This document shows, piece after piece, positions 36,901-48,049 of a stretch of DNA of 64,000 nt (position 1 is the first letter of the stretch; every line of letters begins with the position of its first letter). Below the pieces are notes generated by a model. That model had not been told where the DNA came from and did no database searches. It worked only from the letters and a program-made list of their open reading frames with translations. Location of the stretch: positions 1-64,000 of the forward strand of contig JASANG010002284.1 in the NCBI GenBank assembly GCA_030248215.1. Direction: 5' to 3'. Position numbers and translations under genes: made by a program. The stretch is from Enoplolaimus lenunculus (lineage: Eukaryota; Nematoda; Enoplea; Enoplida; Thoracostomopsidae).

Positions 36901-39900
36901 GTGCAACCGGAATTTCGGTTATTGTTCCGGCATTTTGTCACTTTCGGGTTCCGGAAATTTTTTTCCGAAAATAAAAATTCCGATATTAAACTTTGGTCGG
37001 TGTAAATTAAGATTATTTACTAAAAAATGACGATAAAAGTGAAATAGACTTCATTAGTATCGTATATAAACTTTGGCAATTGCCGAAAATAAACCATCGA
37101 AGGTATACTTAACTTCAGTGGATATTAAAATCTAAAATACAGCAGATAAAGTGAGTGCCTATCCAATTATACATTGTTCATTTTCCGGTTCCGTTTCCGG
37201 TAATTTTTTCAAATTCCGGTTCCGGTTCCTGTAAATTGTGATTCCGGTTGCACCCTGCTTCTGATACATATTTAACGTAACTAGTAAGCAATTGCTTCCT
37301 CAAATATCGTATGCCCGGATAATCCATTTATATGACGGTAGGGGAACCACATTAACGCTGAGTACGTTATTTTTTAACAAAATCTAACTCTTGAATACTT
37401 CATCCACACGCTGAAAGAATCAGGCTTAGGCTTAGGTTTTACGTTTAGAGCAACCTTATGTTGTGGTAGTGTACAAGAGCATAAAATGTTTTGCATTTTG
37501 TGTCTCAAAAGTTGTAAATTGACAGATTGCTTGGTGGCACAAGACGAACTGCTACAATTGCAACTGGTTGATTTGCGTTCGAAACTCAAGCAACATAAAA
37601 ACCTGGAAAGCAAACACAACTCTACTTTGAACCAACTCTGTGACGATGTAGCACAGCTTTGCCTTGATTCACTGGTTGGTCAAGTTGAATTCAACTGTGT
37701 AGCCGCTGAACGGAACTACACACTGAGTATCTTGAAGTCGGATGATACGGAATCGAACATCAAGCAATTGAAATCAAGTAAGTTTCGTTTAAAATCAGGA
37801 TTATTTTGTTTTGCAGTTTACCGAACGTTTGCTTTGTTTCTCTGGCGAGTGGCGACAACTAGAAAATCCGAGAATCGTTGGATTTGAAAATTTTTGCATA
37901 TTTGGGATTTCCACGCCTTTTCTAATCATTTCATGCCCAAATTTGAATTTTTGAAATATTCGATTTTTTAAGGTCCCAAGGTCCCCCTTGGGGACCAAAA
38001 AATTTTTTATCGGAACGTTAGACAAATTATATACCATTCCACGCAGCATGCTGAGCTGAGTCGAATTGTGTTAAATTGTACAGAATCCGAGGTCTGGCTA
38101 ACGAGTTGTGGTCGAATAACTGATTTAGCGCTTCCAGTGCTTTGGAACGGCGCCAAATCAGTTATTTGAGTATACCTCGTTAGCCAGATTTTTAATTGTG
38201 GAAAATTTGACACCATTCGACTCACCTCTACATGCTACGTCCAAATGGTATATAATTTGTGTAACTCTTTGATAAAAATTTTTTGGGTCTTTTCGGTTAA
38301 CCCCCCTCATTCTTCGTTTGCCCAAAAATGATCTGATTTTGACAATTTTTGCATATTTGACTTCATGGCCTCCCCTGATCATTCCATGGCCAAATTTGTA
38401 TTTTTGAAAAATTCGATTTTTAAGCCCCCGTGGTCCCCCCTCGATATTCACAAAAAATTTTGTCAAAAAGTTTGACAAATTCGATATCGTTCGCTGCAGG
38501 TTGCAAAGCTGAGTTGAATGGTGTTAAATTTTTGCAATCAGACGATTGGTTAACGAATTATGGTCAAATAACTGATTTGGCACCGACCCAAATCGTTGGC
38601 AGCGCGCCAAATCAGATATTTTACAATAAAACTCGTTAATCAATCGCTTGAGTAAAAAAAAATAACACTATTCGACTTAGCTGTGCAAGCTGCATCGATT
38701 GATTTATAATTTGTCAAACTTTTTGACAAAAATTTTTTTGGGTCCCATGGGGGGACTTGTTTAGGGCAAACGCCGGCTGGGGGACAACCGAAAAGACCCG
38801 TCGTGTCCTACTTGTCATTAGAGTTGTAACATTTAAATATAAATACTCGAAAGTATGCTAAAAACGTGCTTAATAAACAAAGACGCGTATGATTCGCAGT
38901 TTGTTTGAATTCTGTCAAAACAGACCATGCGATCGTTAACTACTGCCTTTGCATTAGACAATGCAACCAACTTTTCAATGAATTAGATTTGTTACAGCGC
39001 TTTCAGTTCGGATAGGTATATATTAACGAATTTGTTGAAATTATTATTTGTTAAGTCAATTGTTAAATTTTAGCAATCGACAGTTTGTGTTGCGAAATTG
39101 CCGATGCTAAACGGTTAGCAACAAAATCAGCAGACGAATTATGCACCGCGAAGACACAAAATTGTGAAATGAGGAACAACGTCGACATGGCAACAAAACA
39201 GTATGATATTGAAAAACAGAAGTGTATCGAACGCAATGAAAAAATTGAGCTTGAGGCCAAACAAGAAGTAAGCAGACAATTTTTCCAATTGAAACTGCAT
39301 CGAACTTATATCGTCACACGTGTATAAGCACCTGGCTCCGCCAACACCAGTTAAAAATGATTGTGTAATAATTTCTTAGATAAGCCACAGGTCAGTTTGA
39401 AATATTATTTTTTGGCGATTACGTACCATGTACCTAGTATTCTATTTTCGAGCAGCTGTAGTTTATATTGTTTGAAATATTTTCATTTCGTGATGAAAAA
39501 ATATTGGTATTACGATTTGATAAATAATTTATTGATAGGCAGGTACAGGTGATAATATGTCAAGTTTAACATAAAGCTCTAGAGGTTTGAATCGGGCGGG
39601 TTATAGACACATGACTTTGTCCAATTTTGACTCAAGTCAGGATTTCGCTTCAATTTTGTAGATTTAAGTTGGGTGTTTTAATCGAATGATTAGTGTATGC
39701 CAAATTAAGCGACTGTCCCTGAAATCTGGTGCAATATTTAGCTTTTAACGCTGACTTTACAAGGAATTATTTTGATTTGGGGTACATTCCTTACTGGAAT
39801 CTTCGGCCTTTTGACTTAAGTCTTTACTTTAGTCAAAGGTAGATTGTCAAAGATCGACTTAATTCACGTTTCTACAACCCAACCATTGTTGTATATATTG

Positions 39901-42900
39901 GTATTCTTACATCAGTCCGTACTTCAGATTAGATCACTTGAGGAACGTGCCAATCAAGTTAAAATGTTGTTGAATGAAGAAAATGAAACTGCAGATATCT
40001 TAAACAACGAATTAACGAAACAATCAAATGAATTAAATAAGCTCAGAACCGAGGTAACGCCCTAAATTCTAAATGGCTACGGAACCCTTGATCAAACCCT
40101 GCCGAACTGTTATACTTCAGACGACAACGACAGTGGTTGTAGCACGGCTCTTAGCTAACTATATAAGCCATGGTACAACAACTATTATAGACCGTAATTC
40201 TAGTATGTAGCGTTTTTTAGCGATTAAACCTATGGCGCATGTATAGAACAGGGCCGGGACAGTAGTATAAGCATATTCCAAAGTCTAAGTCTAAGCCTAA
40301 GCCTAAGCCTAAGCATATGGATGAGCCTATTCCTAAGCCTAAGCGTAAGCTTAAGCAAAAAAATTAGTCTAAAGCTTAAACTGACTCTATGATAGCCCCT
40401 GCGGAAAACGATCCGGCCCTGTTCTATACATGGGCCAAACCTATTATCCCATAATTTAGTATGAATTTAGCTTCAAACTGTTCAACTGGTAGGTATGGAA
40501 ATATACGGATTTGAGTTGACAAAAGTTAATATATTTGTATTATGTAATGTCTGTTTTGTATTATATGCAGATTGAAACACTGAAAATCAACAAACAACAT
40601 TTGAATGATACTGTTGCCGAATTGGAAATGGAAATGAAAACATTAGCAAAATATCGTACGGAGGCTGTTGAGAAGGCATCGGTACGGTGACGCGATACTT
40701 TTTATTAAATTTTACGTCATCCGGTCCGGCGCTGTCTATTGCTGTCTGTTGCCCTCTGGCGTCGTCCGTCATTGTGCTTGCGGTATCGTTTGCGAATTGC
40801 TCGCATACGATACAGTACAGTGAATTCCGGTGACCGTCGAACGACGACGTATAGGGCCGCACGACAAGTATAGCGCCACACTGACTGCATTTCATTGCTG
40901 TAAACTAAATACAGGATACCGTGTGTTCTTGATAGGTAAAGCTTTCTATCTTTCTATCTTGTAGACTTCGAACAGTGTCGTACGGCTGTTATTCTGTGCT
41001 GCTGCAAATTTCTTAAAAATAAGAAACCAGTGACTGCGGTTGATCACCACCCTCGTTTAACGATTTTAGTTAAAATAGGTCAATGGTCGTGGGCCAAACT
41101 TTCGTTAACCCATATCTTGTTGATGTCAGTTTAAATTGACGGCAGAAAAAAGGTATATATCTTTGAAGTTGGAAAACTCATCCGAACTCTATTTATATGA
41201 TCACTTTTACTATGCCTTGTTCTTTATTACTGCACGGGTTTGTGTAGCTAGCTGCATATGTGCATTTGTTATTTGGTTTCCTATCACCAGCATCGTGCTT
41301 CTTTGGCATAAATAATGTTCGAAAGCCACTAGTAGGAACTGTAACGTTATCGACACAAACTGTGCTTGAAATAGATAGAACTATAGATTTTCTTGAGATC
41401 TAAAGCAAATTTTCACGACTGTAGAGTGATTTCGCTTTGAATGACACTTTTCGGTAGCGTCAGTTTGAACTGACATCAGCAAGATGTGGGTACAGGTTTT
41501 CTCATCAACAGAAAATGACAAAATTTCACGTGCAAACATATTTTTAATATGCGCCTACTACTAAAATAAGCAATTAGGGTATGTGCTGTCGTACGCTTTA
41601 ATCTGATCCAGAGTACATCTTAGTGAGAGAGAAAACAGTTGCGTAGATGTCCTATGGATAACATGTTTCTGCCTTTGAAATTGAAAATTTATGGAATAAA
41701 TGACTAAACACGGGATAAAAAACCACTGTTGGTTCACTATCATATTTAATGTAAGCCTGCGAGTACACAAGAGCTGAACTTCGGTGCAGGAATATGCCAC
41801 AGTAAATACGTATGACATTGCACACCTTTGAACTACGATCGAAAGTTCAGCAATGACGTTGTCACTGGTATTTCTCAGTGCATTGATTGCAATGTTCCGC
41901 AAAATTCTTGCCAAAATAGGGTGTTTGCATCATTTAAAGTGGATTAGAAGCCCGATTTGATTGCTACTTAAGACCAAAGGTGATGCGCAGAATTTTTTAT
42001 AGGAAATATATTATATTTGTTACGAAAATGCGTTGTCGAGCAGCATTGTGCGCCATGTCCAAAGTCCAGCTAAGCAGAAAAATGGCGAAAAACTATGCAT
42101 TTTAACATTGTTTCTTGAGTTTCCCATAGCAATAGTTCTTGTAAATGTTTCGCTGGAACATGGTCCCAGATACTCCTGATGTCAGTTTAAACTGACAGTA
42201 TAAAAAGTCAATGTAAAATGGTCCATATTGCACAATTCTGAAAAGTATGCTTTTTTCACTTGATAATGACATACAAGCAACCCAAATATTGCGGTTCCAT
42301 TCAAATCGTCTGACTTGGGTTGATCTGGGTTGTAACTTTGTTGGGTCATGCGTCAGAAGTGTGACGCATGACGAATATTTTATTAACTATTTACTGACAC
42401 CACATATCAATACCAGACAATATTTAAATTTTTATTTCGCGTGAGAACTTTGCATGCTTCAGATAAATTCAGACTGTTGTTGTTTATTGTTTTATGTCGA
42501 TTGACTGCCGTACTATTTAATACCATAAAATTGACAAATTGGCAGATATGAATGACGCTAAATGCTGCTTAGGTCAACGGGTTTTGGGTTACATGAGTAG
42601 GCTACATATCGTGAACAATTTTCATTTTAGGTGTGAGTTTACAATATTTTGTAGTAGCGAATTCTGCGTTTCCGATAGGAGAGAGAGTACTCTTTGTGTT
42701 TTGAAATTTCACTGTTTTAAAAAAGTGTAATAAAATGCGGAAGGTGCAAAATATTTATTCGATAATTATTTTATTATAGACAGAATATAACGAAACTTTG
42801 AAATTGAAAGAAAAGAAACTAGAGCAACTTTTGGCAGAAAAGGAAGCGAGAAGAATTAAGGTAAGTGAATTTGTTGCATACTTTAACAACCACACGATCA

Positions 42901-44369
42901 TCAGTAGTTTTGAAGAAGATTAATTATATATATTATATACAAGTTGTTAAAGTGCCCCTAACCGGGCCATAGAAAAAGATATGTTTTGAAAATATATTTG
43001 ATGTGTAACGTGTAAAGTTTAGAAACAAGGGACTCGAACAAATTTTGAAAGTTAAATTCATGTACTACCTTTTTTTCACAAAAATCGGGCTTATTTTCCA
43101 GGACAGCATATTTCAGATTGCCAAAAAAGTTTTGGCGGTCACAAGCAAGCTGTGATGTGTCACACAGAAACATATTCACAGCTTTGGGCGGCCATAAATC
43201 AAACAGTATTATATTTGATGTTTTCCTTCGGTTAAAAAGAAATTTGACAATGTAATCGCTTTATTTCATGATAAAAATTTGAAGAACCCTTGAGAAGTCT
43301 GCGTACCTGAATTGTACTGGCAAAGTGCAATATTTTCTGAAACTTTATATATTCGTTTATAATTTTGCGTAATTTAGCATTCGTTTACAGCATGAACCAG
43401 GAAGCAACCGTAGGTTAAAATACCGGAGTCAGAGTTGAACCAAAATTTGCCTTAGTCGGAGAGGTCGATTTTATGCCGGAGACGAAGGCTGACGTCGCAT
43501 TATACTGTGCTATGAACAATGGGCCACTCAAAAACAAAGGTTAAGATTTCGATAAAACTAAAGTTGGTTATAAAGCTTCATACTGCCATCTATGTTTGTA
43601 AATTATCATTTTTGTATAAAATCCACACAGGGTTAGAAATTTGTGCCGTGAATAATGGCACTTATTAGTGCCAGTAGTAGTAAATAGGTAAACATTTGTT
43701 TCATGGTGCTTGAATAAGATGAAAATCACATCTCCACATCGCATGTTCAAAGCGTCTATCCCCATGAGTCATTTTTTTGCGATAACGGGTAATTCAGAAA
43801 ATTACGAAACTATCAAACAAAGCTGTGAATATGTTTCTGTGTGACACATCACAGCTTGCTTGTGACCGCCAAAACTTTTTTGGCAATCTGAAATATGCTG
43901 TCCTGGAAAATAAGCCCGATTTTTGTGAAAAAAAGGTAGTACATGAATTTAACTTTCAAAATTTATTCGAGTCCCTTGTTTCTAAACTTTACACGTTACA
44001 CATCAAATATATTTTCAAAACATATCTTTTTCTATGGCCCGGTTAGGGGCACTTTAACAACTTGTTTCACAACTTTACAAAAGTAACTTTGTTCTGATAC
44101 GGGTATAGATACTGAAAAGATCGAACAACAAACAAAATTGAATTGATACTAACTTACCAAGATTATTAAGTCACTCATAACCACTAACTTACCAAGATTA
44201 TTAAGTCACTCATAACCGATGCACCAACCCCACCAATTATTATTTTAATCCATCCGCATTCATGATAGTTTGCTCTACCTAGCTATGTATATTCCTGTTT
44301 TTAAAACAATTTTCTTAACAGATTTTAAAAAAGTCAACGCACAATATGACGAAAAACCAGATAATGTAG
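27996..44369 (+). CDS. Unrecognised 590-aa coiled-coil protein, 17 exons
   Basis: The coding exons are 27996-28017, 28465-28568, 29258-29391, 30130-30203, 31719-31747, 32353-32419, 32732-32805, 33482-33590, 34325-34419, 34702-34886, 36594-36661, 37526-37777, 39074-39267, 39928-40053, 40571-40681, 42780-42860 and 44322-44369. Every junction keeps phase, giving 590 aa from MEDSQSTDKLKRK to a basic tail ending MTKNQIM. Nearly the whole chain is heptad-like and rich in Glu, Lys, Leu and Asn, for example LEEDAKSTTEELQRINDE and VERLSAEALDLELDLEKF. There is no signal peptide, membrane segment or other domain, and cysteines are scattered through residues about 370-480. This suggests a rod-like structural or scaffold protein. 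I do not recognise the family. The 22-nt first exon and the 29-nt fifth exon are the least certain parts. Confidence 0.82.
28585..28952. mobile_element. MITE with GTGACCCGRAWAAGAG termini and TA target site
   Basis: The left end is gtgacccggataagag and the right end is the inverse, cccctctttttcgggtcac. TA flanks both sides, which fits a Tc1/mariner-type origin. The interior has ggactctaattagggtttagggactctatcc. Related copies are at 45031-45130, at 56740-57078 and, weakly, at 6710-6830. It begins 16 bp after the exon 2 donor of the coiled-coil gene. Confidence 0.78.
29790..30965. repeat. Telomere-type GCCTAA tracts in introns 3 and 4 of the coiled-coil gene
   Basis: At 29795-29860 and again at 30735-30790 and 30895-30960 there are short runs and variants of CCTAAG/TTAGGC. 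The last two are preceded by agggccgtaa.agtagtataagcatattcctaag and followed by a gtctcacg/gtctcatg segment, the edges of a dispersed element described in the findings. Confidence 0.6.
30985..31440. other. GC-rich island of unlike composition inside intron 4
   Basis: About 450 bp here are clearly richer in G and C than the surroundings and are open for about 100 codons on both strands (31003-31338 plus, 31117-31434 minus). Neither peptide resembles a known family. It contains ccaccatgggtg, palindromic words and a tggaccagcaaggcca segment. It reads like an inserted element, but I see no terminal repeats and cannot assign it. Confidence 0.4.
36897..37257. mobile_element. hAT-like MITE, copy E (361 bp)
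   Basis: The ends are cagggtgcaaccggaatttc and gattccggttgcaccctg. The flanking octamers cttgtggt and cttctgat match at 6 of 8, so it is older than copies B-D. The subterminal ttccggttccggtt phrases resemble the simple ccggaa runs seen elsewhere in the window. It lies between exons 11 and 12 of the coiled-coil gene. Confidence 0.82.
37860..38790. repeat. Tandem repeat, two units of about 460 bp, each with a hairpin
   Basis: The first unit (about 37866-38325) and the second (about 38328-38790) share atttttgcatatttg, gatcatttcatggccaaattt, tttttgaaa.attcgatttttaag, gtcccccttgg and a later aactgatttggcgc hairpin. The hairpin arms are taacgagttgtggtcgaataactgattt and its inverse near 38153-38190. 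The unit lies in the intron between exons 12 and 13 of the coiled-coil gene. Confidence 0.65.
40255..40445. repeat. Dispersed element with (GCCTAA)n core
   Basis: The element starts agggccgggacagtagtataagcatattcc and then has a GCCTAA run of about 60 bp, followed by ttagtctaaagcttaaactgactctatgatag. It ends gatcggccctgttctatacatgggcc. It is the clearest example of the telomere-hexamer family. It lies between exons 14 and 15 of the coiled-coil gene. Confidence 0.7.
41107..41497. mobile_element. MITE with inverted cagtttaaactgac ends
   Basis: The left end is aacccatatcttgttgatgtcagtttaaattgacg and the right end is the inverse, cgtcagtttgaactgacatcagcaagatgtgggt. A lone end-like copy (ctgatgtcagtttaaactgacag) is at about 42176-42200. 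No coding capacity is seen. Confidence 0.6.
42940..44064. mobile_element. Element with two 247-bp inverted arms and a 631-bp spacer
   Basis: Positions 42940-43186 and 43818-44064 are inverted copies that encode, by chance, the identical 73-codon frame on opposite strands, so the arms differ little or not at all. The outer ends read caagttgttaaagtgcccct and the inverse. TTAA sits a few bases inside each end, which could be a piggyBac-like target, but the inverted match runs past it. The spacer has no recognisable gene. It lies in the intron before the last exon of the coiled-coil gene. Confidence 0.85.
44148..44217. repeat. Exact 35-bp tandem duplication
   Basis: The unit actaacttaccaagattatt...cataacc is present twice in a row without a visible change. 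It lies about 100 bp before the last exon of the coiled-coil gene. Confidence 0.9.
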
Positions 44370-44879
44370 CATCAACTGTTGCATAACAATACGCTAAGCC
44401 AACACACTAGGCAATGCTGAAAAAATAATTGTTGGCTCTATGTACCGGGGCTGCGTAGTTTTATAGTTTACTTCGACGCCGTTTATCTGAGTCAAAATAC
44501 GAAGAAAATTTGCACAAAAATTAGAGCAAATTTTCGCCTAGTTTGCTACTACAGAATTTGAATGGAACCTGTCATTGTATGTAGTAAGCTTATAGTATGA
44601 TGTTGCTACATGCGATAAATTATACATATCTAAACTAGCTGCATGAAAATATGAACGATTTTTAGAATCAAAAATTTTGGGTAAATTATAAGAGACACTA
44701 CCGTGTCCTTATGATAGATGATAGAAGAATTAAGTTTTTAAAATTTCCCACGGTAATCAACCTTCCTCTAGAATTATTTAACGATTTTCTTCCTGACAAT
44801 GGTAATCCTTAAAAGGGTTGTTGGACTAATGTAGAGATAAGTTGCGATTTTTGCAATTACACTTTTAAAGTGTGAGCCA

Positions 44880-45010
44880 ATGTATAAAACAGGGCCGCCA
44901 CTGTAGTATAAGCATGTTCCTAAGTCTAAGCCTAAGCAAAAAAGTCTGAAGCTTAAGCTAGCTTTATTGTAGTCCCGCAGAAAAACGTTGGCCCCTGATC
45001 TTTACATGGT
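44880..45010. repeat. Dispersed element with GCCTAA core
   Basis: The element starts aaacagggccgccactgtag, then tataagcatgttcctaagtctaagcctaagc, and ends ttggcccctgatctttacatgg. It belongs to the same family as 40255-40445. It lies between the end of the coiled-coil gene and the minus-strand membrane-protein exon. Confidence 0.6.
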
Positions 45011-45087
45011 CCAAAGTGTGCTATTGTCTACAGACCCGAATAAGAGGGGCAGGTAATTAGAGTCCGGGGTGCCAATTTTGGTTTGAA

Positions 45088-45635
45088 TCAATACAAGGGT
45101 ATTTTCCTAATTATAGTCCGTAAATGGATAGAGCCCAATATAGTATTAAGTAGTTCGTAAATGTCGTCAATTACTCTAATTGGATCACTAAAATGGTCCC
45201 TGGATGAAATGAAATTGAGTACAGAACTTTGTTCATTGCTACAATTTATAATTTTACCTATATTCATAGCAGCATACTTAAGTCTTTTAAAAGTACATTC
45301 GTAAAGTAATAAACTTAAATTATAGAAAATGGCTGGCAAAAGTATAAGGTGTGTGATCCAAAACTGGAGCTCTGGATTGAAAAGTAGATAACAGTGCGGA
45401 TCGACTTCAGTAACACAGTATGTTAAAAACCAAGTCATAATGTCCATAAAACAACTCAGATATTTAGTGAGTTTTCCATACAAATCTCTTGTGCATTGCT
45501 TCTCCCAAACTCTTCTCATGAACAATTTCTCCTTCTCAACATGATGACAGTTTAAGATCAGAGAGGTTGCAGTTTTGGGTAGCTTTTGGAGGGAGAGGCA
45601 ACAAATAAATATCAGTCTTTTCTTCTTTCGGATCG
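45088..45635 (-). CDS. Candidate exon of a gustatory-receptor-like membrane protein, 3' end lost
   Basis: After a possible acceptor (tactgtag) the minus strand stays open for about 181 codons, long for this AT-rich sequence. The peptide has a basic, amphipathic start, then a hydrophobic segment (FWITHLILLPAIFYNLSLLL). It then has a charged stretch and a Leu/Ile-rich helix ending YELLNTILGSI. This order loosely recalls the region between the last membrane segments of insect and nematode gustatory-receptor-like proteins; it is an impression only. The last 15 or so codons lie in a copy of the GTGACCC MITE family. The true 3' end may therefore have been lost, which would make this a gene relic. 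Upstream exons were not found. Confidence 0.3.
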
Positions 45636-45640
45636 CTACA

Positions 45641-48049
45641 GTACGTCATATTATATCATATATGACTTTCAGATTAATAAATTAGAACCACTTCCATATA
45701 AATTGCGGAACTTGAAGAAACAGCGATCGGCTGGTCGACATAAAAGAAAATGATGTCTTTTTAAAATGTAATATTCTTGTGATTGTCACGTACTGCAATG
45801 TTGTAAGTTTTCTTGTTACTTTTAGAGCCGTAGCAGTAAATTAAGTGTATTCCTCAGCCTATAAGCCTAAGCGTTAAAATGTGTAAACCTAAGCCTAAGC
45901 AAAAAATGTGGTGTAAAACCTAAGCCTACTCTTTTACAGTTACGCTGCAAACCTTTACGGCCCTGAAAGTAACGTGGGACACTTTGCGTCAAGAAGCAAA
46001 GTTAAGTGTAAGAGATGGATTAAGCCATCACTTCAGTATATTGAGTGCTACCTTTCATTTCGAAGATTCCAATCAAGCACCAAAACGAAAACAGAACCCC
46101 CCCCTACCCTCCTTGGAAATGCAAAAAAATTAGAAAAAAAAAAACACACAAACAAAAACAAAAAAACGAAAAAACCCTGAATCTATAATTTGTTGGGTAA
46201 ACTGTTGTCCAGCTATAAATACACGTATACCGCACCGTTTTTTTTCAGTTTATTTAGTCTAGTGTTTCCAATATGATTTTATAGTGTTTATAAATGCTGT
46301 TTAAATTTTTTGCGTTTACATTTAGCTTTAAATTTAGTTTAAACCTATCGTTTTCGTTTAGTTTTGCTTTCTTAAATTTAATCTTTGTATTAATTAATTA
46401 AATCATGTGTGTTGTACTGAATTGCCTTTCTGGTAATAAGAACCCTTCCTGGAATTGGAAATTCACTCCGCTTCCGTAGTCATTTGAACTTTATCATTTT
46501 ATTTGAATAAAATAAAATTACAGATGTAAGCAGATATCAGTTTCTGGTAAAGATTGATATCCTTTTCCGTTATCGAAATGCCGGGAATTCCTATATTTTT
46601 ATGCTCAAAATTAGTTAAAAATCGCGTAATTATTTTGCAATTCTTCACTACGTTTGTTTTAATTGTTCGATATGAAATAAAAATTACGAAATGCATCTAA
46701 AATCTTAAAAAAATTTGTGCATCCGTTAATATTTTTGCTTTAAAATTTTAGAAAGCCCAATGAACATTGCATGCCTCAATGGTGCTGGCAGATCAAAACA
46801 TCTTCAAAAGTTTTATTCTTTAATATCCGTTAGCTAGAATATGCCATTTTTATTAATTTTCGAATCAGAAAACATTTCAATACCGAAAATTCCGGTGCAA
46901 AAATATCGGTTATTACCGGGACCGGATAGTGCAAAGTGCCGGATTTCTCTGGTTGCACACTGTCCACAAAAGATATACATATCTTATATCTAAAAACAAA
47001 CGGCTCAAAAACCAAACAACCATTCACTTCACACAAAAAAGTATTTCTGAGTTTATTCAGAAAAGTATTTTCTGTGTCAAATCTGAAAAGTTTTTCTGAT
47101 ATTTAAGACAATTTTTCTAAAAATAACTGGAAAACGTTTATTTTCAGACTTTATTTCAAAACTTTTTTGAAAAGTTTTCTGTTATAACGGAAACAGATTT
47201 CACGTGCACCTTGCTAATTATATTTCTTAAATGAAAGAAATTTTTCTTAAATATCAGAAATATTATTTTGAGTGTACTTTGAAATAATTATACTTAAAAA
47301 TAGCAAATGCTTTAAAGCGTATATATAATGATCTGAACAAGAGGAGCACAAGTGTATCTTAATAGAACCATGGGTGCACCCTGTTCTCTGCAAGCGGTTC
47401 CGGCAGAAAGTCAATTTCCGGCTCCGGTAGAATATCTGCCGAAGGTTCCACGATTTCGGTAGTAAAATTTTCAGTTTTTACAAAATTGAATCGTTCGTCG
47501 CATTTGATTTTTAATTTCAAATGCAATTTCAAAAGTTAACTGTGAAGATTTCTAAAAAAATCTGGATAAAACCAAATTTTTGACAAAACTTTAGATTAAC
47601 AAATTAAATATATACATAGCTGTTTTACATCCTGTTCAACACCACGATTTTTTGAAAACCAAAACTTTCAATATAATAATTGTGCCACTATCTTATATAT
47701 TGGATCCGTATTTATTATTTATATGGTTGTTTTTGATTATGTGCTTTTGTAGGCGTCACTAAACACTGGCTAGTGCAACCGACGCTTTATTGAAAATTCT
47801 GCAACCTCCCACTCAGGAATTACTGCCGGTTGCGAACCGAGGGCCCCCGGTTGATACCATTCCCCACTAAAGTAGCGACCCAGCATTCTTGCAACAATCG
47901 CAATATTTTGTTTCAGTAGTTTAATTCTAAATTCCCGACAGGATCAACTCAAAACTTATCCGTGACTTAAAAAAATAATAAAATGTTGACAAGATCAACC
48001 GAAGTAGAATCTTTTGAGATTAGGCAAAAATAATTTTGAGCAATATAAA
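45641..48049. other. Gene-poor region before APC10
   Basis: No gene is supported here. It holds a GCCTAA-core element (45830-45970), an A-rich stretch (46075-46170), a worn ccggaa-type repeat (46870-46970) and a copy of the ccggctccggtagaat repeat (47385-47480). The 3' flank of APC10, with a minus-strand AATAAA at 47786-47791, is at the right end. Confidence 0.5.
47786..47791 (-). terminator. Possible poly(A) signal of APC10
   Basis: The plus strand reads tttatt, which is AATAAA on the coding strand, about 260 bp after the APC10 stop. It is a candidate only. Confidence 0.3.

Noticed and set aside
42958-44046. The same 73-aa peptide found on both strands
   Set aside because: It is explained by the two 247-bp inverted arms of one element. 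No sign of selection or of a start or splice context.
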